From Acidobacteriota bacterium (GTDB taxonomy: Bacteria; Acidobacteriota; Terriglobia; Acidiferrales; UBA7541), in assembly GCA_013287135.1 (NCBI GenBank), contig JABDEK010000026.1:10716-46407 (forward strand): a stretch of 35,692 nucleotides of DNA, in the 5' to 3' direction. A model generated the notes under the pieces. It was not told where the DNA came from, did not search any database, and worked only from the letters and a program-made list of their open reading frames with translations. Below are positions 1 through 8,281 of this stretch, piece by piece (position 1 is the stretch's first letter; the number at the start of each line of letters is the position of its first letter). Position numbers and translations under genes: made by a program.

Positions 1-809
1 AACACCGTATTGGATTCCGCTTGGATCCGGCGGAGCCAGAAGAGCCGCCTGCTGATCTTTATCGCGATCACACTGGCATCCATCCGCAAAAGCACGGCGA
101 TTATTGCTACGTGGGAGCAACCGTGCTGCGCGGCCGCATCCAGCCGCAGCAGATGCGCGCGGCAGCGGATCTGGCGGACCGCTTCGCTTCCGGCGAGCTC
201 CGCACTACCAGCATGCAGAACCTTCTGATCGTCAATGTGCCGAAGCAAAAAGCGAGCTTGCTAGCCGATGAGCTGAATTCCATTGGTCTGCGCGTGGACG
301 CTTCGTCATTTCGGCGCGGCGCCGTTGCTTGCACCGGCACTGAATTCTGCAAACTCGCGATCACCGAAACGAAAGCATTCTCGCGCTGGCTCGTGGAAGA
401 GTTGGAAGAAAGAATTCCCGGTTTCGACCAGCACTTGAAGCTGCACGTCACCGGTTGCCCCAACAGTTGCGGCCAACATTGGATCGCCGATATCGGAATA
501 GAAGGCAAGAAACAGCGCGTGGATGGAGAAATGGTGGACGCCTATTATTTTTGTGTAGGCGGCGCGGTGGGGCAGTTTGCATCCATCGCCCGGCCGATCG
601 GCTACCGCTGCCCGGCAGCGGATGTCCCGGCGGCCATCGAGCGGCTACTGCGCTCTTACCTGGATCTTCGACAGAGCCATGAAAATCTCCGCCAATTCTT
701 TTCTCGCCATTCCGACGAGATGCTGCGCGCTTTTCTCGCGGGGCAGGAAGTTGAAGCTATAACTCGCGACGTCGCTTCCGGGCCTGTGCCTCGCGGAGTG
801 GAAGGTTAG
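1..809 (+). CDS. Sulfite/nitrite reductase (siroheme, ferredoxin-type), C-terminal part
   Basis: The gene enters from the left edge; the reading frame (first full codon at 3) is open from the edge to a TAG at 807-809, giving about 268 residues. It carries the siroheme/[4Fe-4S] ligand pattern of the assimilatory sulfite/nitrite reductase family: C-x5-C (codons at 330 and 348, in CTGTEFCKLA) and C-x3-C (codons at 456 and 468, in TGCPNSCGQ). The family reduces sulfite to sulfide or nitrite to ammonia with six electrons, here probably from ferredoxin. Sulfite and nitrite enzymes cannot be told apart by these motifs; the neighbours cysH and the siroheme genes favour sulfite. The siroheme it needs would be made by the two genes at 1790-3147. 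The N-terminal half lies outside the window. Confidence 0.9.
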   Translation, partial: HRIGFRLDPAEPEEPPADLYRDHTGIHPQKHGDYCYVGATVLRGRIQPQQMRAAADLADRFASGELRTTSMQNLLIVNVPKQKASLLADELNSIGLRVDASSFRRGAVACTGTEFCKLAITETKAFSRWLVEELEERIPGFDQHLKLHVTGCPNSCGQHWIADIGIEGKKQRVDGEMVDAYYFCVGGAVGQFASIARPIGYRCPAADVPAAIERLLRSYLDLRQSHENLRQFFSRHSDEMLRAFLAGQEVEAITRDVASGPVPRGVEG

Positions 810-899
810 CCGATGAGCTCACTCGCTAGAGTTTTGGTAGCAACACAAATGATCGAGACTTTTTCCATCTCACTTGCTTCTCTGTGGAAATCTGAATAC

Positions 900-971
900 A
901 TGCATTGCGTATGTCACTGGTCGTGTTGTTGTCCTGCGGCGTCCCGCGCCTCAAGGAGTGGATCGATGTAG
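900..971 (+). CDS. Cysteine-rich leader peptide of the cysH operon attenuator (23 aa)
   Basis: A short frame from ATG 900 to TAG 969-971 encodes 23 residues beginning MHCVCHWSCCC; five of the 23 are Cys (positions 3, 5, 9, 10, 11), including three tandem UGU codons at 924-932. A weak Shine-Dalgarno-like GTGGAAA (884-890) lies about 9 nt upstream. The stop is followed at 998 by a strong intrinsic terminator and then by cysH. Tandem codons for the end product just ahead of a terminator are the mark of a leader peptide that senses charged tRNA, as in the trp and his leaders and the polycysteine leaders reported in mycobacteria. The role is inferred from position, composition and the competing hairpins; the chance that such a frame arises here by accident is small but cannot be excluded by eye. 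Confidence 0.75.
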   Translation: MHCVCHWSCCCPAASRASRSGSM

Positions 972-1010
972 CAAATTACTCGATGCAAAACTCCTAAGGC
1001 CCGCGACGCC
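938..1010 (+). promoter_or_regulatory. Antiterminator of the cys attenuator
   Basis: Bases 938-959 can pair with 990-1010: GGCGTC (938-943) with GACGCC (1005-1010), 945-946 with 1002-1003, 948-951 with 997-1000, and AGGAGT (954-959) with ACTCCT (990-995). This is about 18 pairs with small mismatches. It uses up the 5' arm of the terminator (996-1008), so the two structures exclude each other. The 5' half lies inside the leader reading frame just after the three tandem Cys codons. A ribosome stalled there would leave most of 945-959 free, whereas one reaching the stop codon at 971 would cover it. Pairings were worked out by hand, with no energy calculation. Confidence 0.65.
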
Positions 1011-1032
1011 AGCCGTCGCGGCCTTTTTTTTT
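996..1032 (+). terminator. Intrinsic terminator of the cys attenuator
   Basis: The stem is AAGGCC(C)GCGACG (996-1008) against CGTCGCGGCCTT (1014-1025), about 12 bp with a single bulged C and a 5-nt loop, followed by nine T residues (1024-1032). It lies 56 nt before the cysH start, so it would end transcription ahead of cysH unless the antiterminator forms. Confidence 0.9.
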
Positions 1033-1088
1033 GAACGATTGCCTGACTGAAAGAGCGGGGCGAAAACGAGAACCCAAGGGAGGCTACG

Positions 1089-1784
1089 ATGATTGAGTTA
1101 CTGCAGGAAATTGAGCTTCAACAGGATCAAGCAGAACGCTCCACGGCGCAGGAACTGCTTCGTTGGGCGAGCAATCGGTTCGGCTCTCGCATGGCGATAG
1201 CGTCCAGCTTTGGCGGAGACGCCGTCGTGCTTATCGATATCGCGGCGCGAACCGTCAAGAACTTGCGAGTGTTCACGCTGGACACCGACTTCCTATTTCC
1301 TGAGACCTACGAACTGATTGAACGAGTCCAGGATAAGTACGGCATCCAAGTCGAACGCACTCGTCCCACACTTTCCGCCGCACAGCAGGCGGCTCGCTTC
1401 GGCGAAGCGCTCTGGAGCCGAGAGCCCAACTTATGCTGCCAAATACGAAAGGTCGATCCGCTAAAAGCCAAGGTTGCCGAGCTAGACGCGTGGGTTTCGG
1501 GCATCCGCCGCGATCAAACGCCATCTCGCGCTAGAGCAAAAAAACTTGAATGGGACGCTCACTTCGGTCTGGTCAAACTGAATCCGCTCGTGGATTGGAC
1601 CACGGAACAAATCTGGGACTACGTGCGCGCGAATGATTTGCCTTACAACGCTCTGCACGACCGCAATTACCCGAGTGTCGGCTGTACTCACTGCACACGC
1701 CCCGTTCAAATTGGCGAGGACCCTCGCGCCGGTCGTTGGGTCGGATTCCAGAAGACTGAGTGCGGCTTACACGCAAAGGAGTAG
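1089..1784 (+). CDS. cysH: Adenosine 5'-phosphosulfate reductase (CysH, Fe-S type)
   Basis: This 231-residue cytoplasmic enzyme reduces activated sulfate (APS, possibly PAPS) to sulfite using thioredoxin. The nucleotide loop SSFGGDAVVL is at residues 39-48. It has both cysteine pairs that bind the [4Fe-4S] cluster in the APS-type enzymes, CC at 116-117 and C-x2-C at 199/202, and the catalytic ECGLH with Cys225 near the end. The CC/CxxC pairs are missing in the enterobacterial PAPS-specific form, so APS is the likely substrate. ATG 1089 is preceded by AAGGGAGG (1076-1083), a strong ribosome site. It is first in a tight operon with the siroheme genes at 1790 and 2365 and stands directly behind the Cys attenuator, which predicts low expression when cysteine is plentiful. 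No sulfurylase or adenylylsulfate kinase is in the window. Confidence 0.95.
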   Translation: MIELLQEIELQQDQAERSTAQELLRWASNRFGSRMAIASSFGGDAVVLIDIAARTVKNLRVFTLDTDFLFPETYELIERVQDKYGIQVERTRPTLSAAQQAARFGEALWSREPNLCCQIRKVDPLKAKVAELDAWVSGIRRDQTPSRARAKKLEWDAHFGLVKLNPLVDWTTEQIWDYVRANDLPYNALHDRNYPSVGCTHCTRPVQIGEDPRAGRWVGFQKTECGLHAKE

Positions 1785-1789
1785 TGTAC

Positions 1790-2368
1790 ATGTCTCTCTT
1801 TCCGATGTTCGTCAAGCTCCAAGGTCGTTCCTGCCTGGTCGTCGGCGCAGGCGCGATTGGTGAAGGCAAGATAAGCAGTTTGCTCCAAGCGGGCGCCAAC
1901 GTGTGCGTGGTGTCGCCGCGGGCAACTCCACGTGTTCATGAGTGGTCCGCGACCGGCGCCATTAAGTGGCTGCGGCGAAAGTTCAAGCAAGACGACGTCG
2001 CTGGCAAGTTCCTGGTGATAGCCGCAACACCTTCGGCCAAAGTGAACGCGCGTGTTTTCGAAGAGGCTCGAAGAAGAAAAGCATTGTGCAACTCGGTCGA
2101 TGATCCGCCGCATTGTGACTTCTTCTACGCCGCGGTGGTTCGCCGTGGTCACTTGCAGATCGCTATCTCCACAAATGGCAAGAGCCCTGCGCTGGCCCAA
2201 AGATTGCGCAAACGGTTCGAGCGACAGTTCGGGCCGGAGTACGCGGACAAGATCAATCAGCTCGGCGCGGCGCGAGAGCGCTTGTTCCGCGCTGCGATGG
2301 AGCCCGTGCGGCGTCGCAAGCTTTTGTTGCGTATGGCGCGAGAAGTTCGACTGGGAGGAGCAAAATGA
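1790..2368 (+). CDS. Precorrin-2 dehydrogenase / sirohydrochlorin ferrochelatase (siroheme synthase N-domain type)
   Basis: A 192-residue protein of the Met8/SirC/CysG-N family, which oxidises precorrin-2 with NAD+ and, in bifunctional members, inserts iron to give siroheme. Visible are the N-terminal Rossmann motif VVGAGAIGEGK (GAGAIG at 19-24), then NSVDDPPHCDFFYAA with the Asp region used in catalysis, then AISTNGKSPALAQ, the conserved Ser-containing motif. ATG 1790 was chosen because AAGGAG, overlapping the cysH stop, stands 8 nt before it; an upstream in-frame codon at 1760 has no ribosome site. The gene overlaps the next by ATGA. It supplies siroheme to the reductase ending at 809. Whether it also chelates iron cannot be seen from the sequence. 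Confidence 0.9.
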   Translation: MSLFPMFVKLQGRSCLVVGAGAIGEGKISSLLQAGANVCVVSPRATPRVHEWSATGAIKWLRRKFKQDDVAGKFLVIAATPSAKVNARVFEEARRRKALCNSVDDPPHCDFFYAAVVRRGHLQIAISTNGKSPALAQRLRKRFERQFGPEYADKINQLGAARERLFRAAMEPVRRRKLLLRMAREVRLGGAK

Positions 2369-3147
2369 GCGCGACCGTATATCTGGTTGGCGCTGGACCC
2401 GGCGATCCCGACTTGTTGACTTGCAAGGCGCTGCGCCTGTTGCAATGCGCTGATGTAGTTCTGCATGACGATTTGGTCTCAGCCGAAGTCCTGCAACTGA
2501 TTCCGCAGAGTGCGCTTACACAAAACGTCGGAAAACGCTGCGGCCGAAAGCGAATCACGCAGGAAGAAATTCATAAGCGCATGATCGCCGCCGCTCGCAG
2601 GGGAAACACAGTTGTTCGGTTGAAAGGTGGTGACCCGCTGCTTTATGGGCGGGCTGGCGAGGAAATGGATGCGTTGCGCAGTGCAGGGATCGATTTTGAA
2701 GTTGTGCCCGGGATTACCACTGCGTTCGCTGCCGCCGCATCTGCGAAAATTCCTTTGACTGATCGGCGCGTCTCATCGCGAGTAATATTTCTTACCGCCC
2801 ACAACTGCAAGCAAGATATGCCCACTGACTTTGGATCCGGCCTGTCGTCCGGAGCCACGCTCGCTATATACATGCCCGGTCAAAATTATGCGCGTCTCCA
2901 GGAGCAGTTGCTGGCGAGCGACGTTCGTCCGGAGACTCCTTGCCTCGTGGTGTCCCGTGTCTCGCGAATGGACGAATCACTTCACGCGACAGTCGTCGGG
3001 GAACTCTTTCTCTCCCCTCGTGTGGAATCTCCCGCAATTCTTTTGGTGGGCCCGCTGGCCAGATCGCCTTATCAGCCTAATGACGTGCAGAGGCCTGCGG
3101 ATGGTCTGGGTGACGAGATTGCAAATTCTCTCGCGACAACGTCTTAA
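2365..3147 (+). CDS. cobA: Uroporphyrinogen-III C-methyltransferase (SUMT)
   Basis: This 260-residue enzyme methylates uroporphyrinogen III twice with S-adenosylmethionine to give precorrin-2, the substrate of the preceding gene product. Hallmarks of the tetrapyrrole methylase family are VYLVGAGPGDPDLLT at the N-terminus, VRLKGGDPLLYGRAGEE in the middle and VVPGITTAFAAAA. The ATG overlaps the upstream stop (ATGA, 2365-2368), so translation is probably coupled. It is the last gene of the operon; thrB, on the other strand, ends 33 nt further on. No clear terminator is visible in that gap. In many bacteria these two steps are fused in CysG; here they are separate proteins. Confidence 0.95.
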   Translation: MSATVYLVGAGPGDPDLLTCKALRLLQCADVVLHDDLVSAEVLQLIPQSALTQNVGKRCGRKRITQEEIHKRMIAAARRGNTVVRLKGGDPLLYGRAGEEMDALRSAGIDFEVVPGITTAFAAAASAKIPLTDRRVSSRVIFLTAHNCKQDMPTDFGSGLSSGATLAIYMPGQNYARLQEQLLASDVRPETPCLVVSRVSRMDESLHATVVGELFLSPRVESPAILLVGPLARSPYQPNDVQRPADGLGDEIANSLATTS

Positions 3148-3180
3148 TTTTTTCTGGCCCGGGCAGATTGGCAGACGAAA

Positions 3181-4134
3181 TCATTTCTCTCGCGGATTCG
3201 CGGTGGTCGTTGAACCGTGGTCTGGAACGGACAGGCAACGAATCGTGGCGCTTAACCCAGCGCTCTCGAAGTGAGCCGCGATGGACTTACCAATCTCGTT
3301 AAAATTTTCGGTGGCGAGCGCCACGACGGCCGGCCCCGCGCCGCTCAAAGCAATTCCGAGCAAACCGGCAGAAGGAGGCTGGCTCAGTATTCTGTCCAAG
3401 CCAGGGATCAAGTGCTGTCGGCAATATTGATGCAACCTGTCCTGCATCGCATACCAGAGAAGATCGAAGCGCCGCTCTTCTAGAGCTGCGATGAAAAGCG
3501 CGGAGCGTTGCAGATTATGAATCGCATCTTCGCGCCGAACATTTTGGGGAAGCACGGCTCGCGAACCTATGGTGTTCAACTCGAGGTCAGGAGAAACAGC
3601 GACAACGCGAATTTCCTTTGGCCACTTTTTGCGAATTACGACCACACTTCCATCCGGCCGCACTGACGTCACTACCAAGCCTCCCATCAGCGCTGCGGCG
3701 ACATTGTCTGCGTGCCCTTCGATTTCCGCGGCATACCGAAGAGCCGAATCCTCGTTCATGGCCCGTCCACTAATTCCAAAAGCCAAAGAAATGCCAGCGA
3801 TGATTGCCGCGGCGCTGCTCCCCAATCCGCTGGCGACCGGAATCGCGTTGTGAACCGCCAAGCTCACCGGAGGAAGTTCGAAATTTTCACCTGCAGCCGC
3901 GTGGTGCATCGCGCGGAGAATCAGGTTCTTTTCCGGATCGCGTGTTAGAAGAAGACTGCCTCGCGCTCCGCGGCTCCGCACGCGCGATTTCGCAGAGGAG
4001 TCAAATGGCAACACACGAGCGCGCACGGTTAGGTAAAGATCCAATGTGAGACCGAAACAGTCAAATCCCGCGCCGAGATTGGCCGTGGAAGCCGGAACTC
4101 GCGCTTCAATGGATGAATGGCGCTGAGGACTCAT
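3181..4134 (-). CDS. thrB: Homoserine kinase
   Basis: A 317-residue GHMP-family kinase that phosphorylates homoserine to O-phosphohomoserine, the substrate of threonine synthase next door. Motif 1 is VPASTANLGAGFDCFG (13-28), the ATP loop is PVASGLGSSAAA (99-110), and the C-terminal motif is LSGAGPAVVAL. The ATG at 4134 gives a standard length; the frame stays open upstream but that part runs into the end of thrC and has no family similarity. It is third in the lysC-thrC-thrB operon, 40 nt after thrC, without a strong ribosome site. It converges on cobA. Confidence 0.93.
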   Translation of the reverse strand: MSPQRHSSIEARVPASTANLGAGFDCFGLTLDLYLTVRARVLPFDSSAKSRVRSRGARGSLLLTRDPEKNLILRAMHHAAAGENFELPPVSLAVHNAIPVASGLGSSAAAIIAGISLAFGISGRAMNEDSALRYAAEIEGHADNVAAALMGGLVVTSVRPDGSVVVIRKKWPKEIRVVAVSPDLELNTIGSRAVLPQNVRREDAIHNLQRSALFIAALEERRFDLLWYAMQDRLHQYCRQHLIPGLDRILSQPPSAGLLGIALSGAGPAVVALATENFNEIGKSIAAHFESAGLSATIRCLSVPDHGSTTTANPREK

Positions 4135-4174
4135 TGTGGACGGGCCGATGCGCTCGGGATCGAAATGCCGGGGA

Positions 4175-5581
4175 TCAATTCTTTGCTCTCGGTACGCCGC
4201 CGCTCTTGTGGTTTCGCCGCTCGATGCTCGCCAAAATCGCGCTCTTATTCGCCGCAACCCGCTCGGGAGGATTCGCAAAAGCGCCTTTCATTGGCGACGA
4301 AGATCCAAGTGACAGTGTTCCGTTATGATACCGGTTCACGTAGTCCGGATCCTTCAGAATATGACCTGTGAGAACGGCCACAACGGATTCAGCGCGACCC
4401 ATGTTTCCCGCCACGACCATTTTGCGGATGCCCGCGATAGTTGTCGCAGAAGCGGGTTCGCAGCCGATGCCGTCGCGGCCGATAATCGCCTTGGCGTCCG
4501 CTATTTCTTGCTCGCTCGCCGCAAGCACACGTCCGCCTGAGCGCAACACGCCGCGTAGACTTTTCTTCCAAGAAATCGGGGAGCCGATTTTGATCGCGGT
4601 TGCCAGCGTCTTCGGATCGGCCACCGGTACGATATCCGGCATCACCGACCCATCCCGCGCCACTCGATTCTTCTCCATCTCCGCAAACATGCGAGCCATG
4701 GGAGCAGAGCCTTCCGCTTGAATCACGTGAAGTTTGGGCAAGCGATCGATCAACCCAAGCTGCCGCAACTCGTCAAACCCTTTGGCCAAAGCCGAACTAT
4801 TTCCCATGTTCCCGCCCGGCGCCACGACATGGTCCGGCAATTTCCACTCGCACTGCTGCAATAATTCGAAAGCAACAGTTTTCTGGCCCTCCACACGGAA
4901 CGGATTAATCGAGTTGGCCAGATAAATGGACGCGTCGTCCGCGAGTTCTTGCACCAAACGCATGGCGTCATCGAAATTTCCATCAATCTCCAGAACCGCA
5001 GCTCCGTAATCCATGCTCTGCGCCAGTTTTGCGGAGGTGACTTGGCCCTGCGGCACTACGATGGCGCATTGCAATCCGGCCCGCGCGGCATAAGCAGCCA
5101 AACTCGCAGCCGTATTCCCGGTGCTGGCGCAAACCACTGTGCGAGCTCCGAGAAGAGCAGCATGCGTTACGGCAGTAGTCATGCCCGCATCTTTGAAAGA
5201 GCCGGTTGGATTGCAGCCGAGGTGCTTCACCTGCAAACTCCGAAGGCCGCAATACTCCGCGGACCGAGGCGCATCGTAGAGCGGCGTCTTGCCTTCAAAA
5301 AGGCTCACCACCGGTACATCAAAATCGAATGGCAACAACTCGCGATAGCGCCAGACGCCGCTGCGGTCACGTGGATCGTTAGAGCCGGCGCGGTCGGTCC
5401 ATTGCTTGCGCAACACGTTCGCATCGCCACACGATTCTAGGCGACACTGAATTTCAAGCGGCCCTCCGCACCGCGGACAAACATAAATTCGTTCGCGAAT
5501 TCCGTACGCCGAATTGCATTCAGGAATAATGCATCGCTGAACCGCATTTGCCGAACGCGCCTCTGTTGCACGTTCGCTCAT
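4175..5581 (-). CDS. thrC: Threonine synthase
   Basis: A 468-residue PLP enzyme that turns O-phosphohomoserine into threonine. The N-terminus carries a small zinc-ribbon-like cysteine set (Cys17, 22, 35, 38), seen in many threonine synthases of the plant/archaeal type. The PLP lysine is Lys130 in CNPTGSFKDAG, and the glycine-rich phosphate loop appears as APGGNMGNSSA. ATG 5581 overlaps the lysC stop as ATGA; the frame continues upstream but that stretch is antisense-frame noise within lysC. Its place between lysC and thrB makes this a threonine-branch operon that lacks only aspartate-semialdehyde and homoserine dehydrogenases. Confidence 0.94.
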   Translation of the reverse strand: MSERATEARSANAVQRCIIPECNSAYGIRERIYVCPRCGGPLEIQCRLESCGDANVLRKQWTDRAGSNDPRDRSGVWRYRELLPFDFDVPVVSLFEGKTPLYDAPRSAEYCGLRSLQVKHLGCNPTGSFKDAGMTTAVTHAALLGARTVVCASTGNTAASLAAYAARAGLQCAIVVPQGQVTSAKLAQSMDYGAAVLEIDGNFDDAMRLVQELADDASIYLANSINPFRVEGQKTVAFELLQQCEWKLPDHVVAPGGNMGNSSALAKGFDELRQLGLIDRLPKLHVIQAEGSAPMARMFAEMEKNRVARDGSVMPDIVPVADPKTLATAIKIGSPISWKKSLRGVLRSGGRVLAASEQEIADAKAIIGRDGIGCEPASATTIAGIRKMVVAGNMGRAESVVAVLTGHILKDPDYVNRYHNGTLSLGSSSPMKGAFANPPERVAANKSAILASIERRNHKSGGVPRAKN

Positions 5582-7038
5582 GTCGCAGCAATGCCTTGTG
5601 GCGCAGGATTGCTGCTGTGGCGCTCCGCAAGTCCCAGACCAAATTCCCGGTGAGCCGCTTCGAGAGCCGATTTCATGTCCTTGCGCGCAACCACAAACGA
5701 AATGTTTGACTCCGAGGAACCTTGCGCAATAGCGATGATATTCACGTTCTCGCGGCCCAGCGCGCTGAACGTGCGTCCGGCCACGCCCGGACTTCCGCGC
5801 ATGTTTTGTCCCACTACAGCAACGATAGCGATCTCCCGATCCAAGGTAATATGCTCGACCGCCTGGTCTACCAAATCCTGCGAAAATTCGTCGCGCAGCG
5901 CTTGCACCGTGCGGTTCGTGTCCGCCGAAGAAACAATGAAGCAAATATCGTTCTGCGATGAGGATTGAGAAATCAGCAGAACGTTAGCCCGCACGGCCGC
6001 CGTGGTGGAGAACGTGCGCCCCACAACATCCGGCACGCCTACAATTCCTGGCCCGCCGAGGCTAATCAGCGCAACGTCGCTCATGGCCGTGAGGGCCTTC
6101 ACGCCAAAGCCATCACTTCCGCCTTCGGGAGTTATTTTCGTTCCGAGGTTCTCAGTACGAAAACTGTTGCGAATCCAAACGGGGATGCCCGCCTCCGTCA
6201 CTGCGCGAAGAGTCTTCGGGTGCAGCACTTTCGCTCCAAAGTAAGCCAGCTCGGCAGCTTCGCGATAGGAAATCTCAGGAATCGTGCGAGCCTCGGGCAC
6301 CAGCCGCGGGTCCGCAGTCAACACGCCGTCGACATCAGTCCATATGATCACTTCGTCTGCTTTTAGCGCGGCGCCCAAAATTGTGGCGGAATAATCAGAT
6401 CCTCCGCGGCCAAGTGTTGTTAGCACTCCATCCGCAGTGGAGCCGATGAATCCCGTGATGACGGGAACAACTTCTTTCTGCAAGAGTGGCCGCAGAAGAG
6501 CTTCCGAGCGTTCGCGCGTTTGTTCCGCCAGGGGTTCGGCGCTGCCGTGGTGCGAATCAGTGACGATCAAATCGGTGGCCTCGATCGACCGAGTGCTTAC
6601 TCCAAGCTCGGCCAATGCTCCGGCAACAAGCGGCGCGGAAAGACGCTCTCCAATACTTGAGATCGAGTCCAGAGTACGCGGCGTCAGCTCGCGGAGCAGC
6701 GCAGTTCCTTCGCAAAGGCGCTGCGCTTCTGCGAGAACATCAGATATCTTACGAGAAATACTGTCGCGCTTTTCGCGTGAGTGAACCAGAGCATCAAGGG
6801 CCGTCACGTGCTGCTCGCGCAAGGCATCGGCAAGCGTCTGCCCGGCGTCCCGGTCGCCGGTCTCCGCCTTCACAGCGGACGCAATCAGCTTGTTTGTGAC
6901 GCCGCTCATGGCGGAGACGACCGCCACGACACAACCTTTACGCGAAGCAGCCGCAAGAATTTCTGCCGCACGGCTGATGCAAGCGGCATCGCCAACAGAA
7001 GTGCCTCCGAACTTCATCACCGCAAGAAATCTCTTCAT
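5578..7038 (-). CDS. lysC: Aspartokinase with C-terminal ACT domains
   Basis: A 486-residue enzyme that phosphorylates aspartate, the first step to lysine, threonine and methionine. It opens with MKFGGTSVG (8-16), has GRGGSDYSA in the kinase core, and ends with two ACT-type segments (roughly 330-475, the last containing GQNMRGSPGVAGRTFSALG), which bind feedback amino acids. The linkage to thrC and thrB suggests threonine, alone or with lysine, as the effector; this is inferred. ATG 7038 was chosen; a TTG at 7059 would add seven residues but has no better ribosome site. A possible hairpin (7070-7105) lies in its leader. A second, ACT-less aspartokinase is at 30877. Confidence 0.94.
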   Translation of the reverse strand: MKRFLAVMKFGGTSVGDAACISRAAEILAAASRKGCVVAVVSAMSGVTNKLIASAVKAETGDRDAGQTLADALREQHVTALDALVHSREKRDSISRKISDVLAEAQRLCEGTALLRELTPRTLDSISSIGERLSAPLVAGALAELGVSTRSIEATDLIVTDSHHGSAEPLAEQTRERSEALLRPLLQKEVVPVITGFIGSTADGVLTTLGRGGSDYSATILGAALKADEVIIWTDVDGVLTADPRLVPEARTIPEISYREAAELAYFGAKVLHPKTLRAVTEAGIPVWIRNSFRTENLGTKITPEGGSDGFGVKALTAMSDVALISLGGPGIVGVPDVVGRTFSTTAAVRANVLLISQSSSQNDICFIVSSADTNRTVQALRDEFSQDLVDQAVEHITLDREIAIVAVVGQNMRGSPGVAGRTFSALGRENVNIIAIAQGSSESNISFVVARKDMKSALEAAHREFGLGLAERHSSNPAPQGIAAT

Positions 7039-7069
7039 TTCAAGTCGCCCTGCGTTCAACTCACGGAAG

Positions 7070-7105
7070 TAGCCCTTCGCAGCGAGTCGCTTCGCATGCG
7101 GGCTA
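7070..7105 (-). promoter_or_regulatory. Possible hairpin in the lysC leader
   Basis: TAGCCC (7070-7075) and GGGCTA (7100-7105) can form the outer stem and AGCG/CGCT an inner one. It lies 32 nt upstream of lysC, between that gene and the LysR gene. No T-tract follows on either strand and no leader peptide rich in Thr or Lys was found, so a regulatory role is only a guess. Confidence 0.25.
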
Positions 7106-7213
7106 GTCTAGGGAAACATCGATTTTGCTAATAATTATGCGCAAATGTCGCACCCACAACCACTCTTTATTTCGAGGTTCCATTGAGGCGTTTGCGGCTA
7201 AGTCGCGCCCGAC

Positions 7214-8095
7214 TCAGGCAGTCCGACGCGAGATCAAAGAAATGAAAGCAGCGGCCGCTCGCGGCAGCGTTCGATCCCGCCGGTAGATCAGGCCCAGTTC
7301 TCGCCAGAGGTCAACATCGGCAATAGGAATTAATTTTACTTCGCCCACGCGAGCTTCCTCACGCGCGAATGTCTCACTGATCAGCGACACTCCCAGATTG
7401 GCGGCCACAAAAGCTTTGATCATCCCCACACTTGCCAATTCCATGGTCACATGGATCTGCGAGCGGTAAGGACGAAAGAGCTTGTCCAGCATTTGGCGAG
7501 TGAACCCAGTCTTTGGAAAGATGAGCGGCTGTTCAACAATTTCGCTGGTGCGAACCACCTTCTTCTTAGCCAGAGGACTTTGCGGACTAACCATCAGCAC
7601 TAATCTGTCCCGAAAAATCGAGTGAGTCTTCAGGCTCGGCGATTTTATCGGCAGCGTAACAATTCCCACGTCCAGCGTTCCGTCTTCCACTTTCTCCAAT
7701 ACTTTGTTACTGAAATTGCGGTAAATGTTGATCTGCACGTCGGAATAGAGCCGATGATATTCCGCAAACACTTCGGGAAGAACGTATAAGCACGTCGCTT
7801 CGTTTGCGCCAATCAACAGAGTTCCACGAGGCGTATTGGCCTGGTCGGCCACTGCTCGGAGAGATTCATTGCGCATGGTGAGAAGTTTTTCGGCGTACTC
7901 CAGGAGGGCATCTCCGGCAGCCGTCAAACGCACTTTTTTTCCAAAACGGTCGAACAACTTTGCTCCGTATTCGAGTTCTAGCTGTCGAATCTGAGCGCTG
8001 ACGGCTGGTTGCGAAAGGAAAAGCTTTTTTCCTGCGCGCGAGAAATTGGCAGATTTTGCAACTTCGAGGAAAGTTGTAAGTTGGTCAAAGTCCAT
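7214..8095 (-). CDS. LysR-family transcriptional regulator (GltC-like by position)
   Basis: A 293-residue regulator with an N-terminal winged helix-turn-helix (about 3-62, containing FSRAGKKLFLSQPAVSAQIRQL) followed by the two-lobed effector-binding domain from about residue 90. It is divergent from gltB with 260 nt between them, the arrangement of gltC and gltAB in Bacillus, so glutamate synthase is the likely target. LysR proteins usually regulate the divergent gene and themselves. The effector is not predictable from the sequence. Alternatively it might act on the threonine operon, which lies downstream on the same strand after a 175-nt gap. Confidence 0.9.
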   Translation of the reverse strand: MDFDQLTTFLEVAKSANFSRAGKKLFLSQPAVSAQIRQLELEYGAKLFDRFGKKVRLTAAGDALLEYAEKLLTMRNESLRAVADQANTPRGTLLIGANEATCLYVLPEVFAEYHRLYSDVQINIYRNFSNKVLEKVEDGTLDVGIVTLPIKSPSLKTHSIFRDRLVLMVSPQSPLAKKKVVRTSEIVEQPLIFPKTGFTRQMLDKLFRPYRSQIHVTMELASVGMIKAFVAANLGVSLISETFAREEARVGEVKLIPIADVDLWRELGLIYRRDRTLPRAAAAFISLISRRTA

Positions 8096-8281
8096 GGGAG
8101 TCGGGTGCCGCGATTATACATTTGAACCGTTCCGTTTACTGGAATCTCAAAAGATCAGCCCCGCCAACGGAAATGTATCTATCGATCTCTTGCTACTGGA
8201 TCCCACGCGTTTACCGCAAGCATCATGCAACACGCGAAGTTCACTGGCGTCAAAGCGTAACACTCGAGTTAACAGCCGGGT

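Noticed and set aside
873..902. Promoter TTGCTT-N17-TACATG for the cys leader
   Set aside because: It would start transcription after the leader ATG at 900, which conflicts with the peptide being translated; boxes are poor.
4135..4278. A longer N-terminus for homoserine kinase
   Set aside because: The extra 48 residues have no GHMP-kinase similarity and overlap the thrC end; ATG 4134 gives the family length.
7039..7213. A Thr/Ile or Lys leader peptide before lysC
   Set aside because: No short frame with clustered Thr, Ile or Lys codons and no terminator with a T-run was found; only a modest hairpin.
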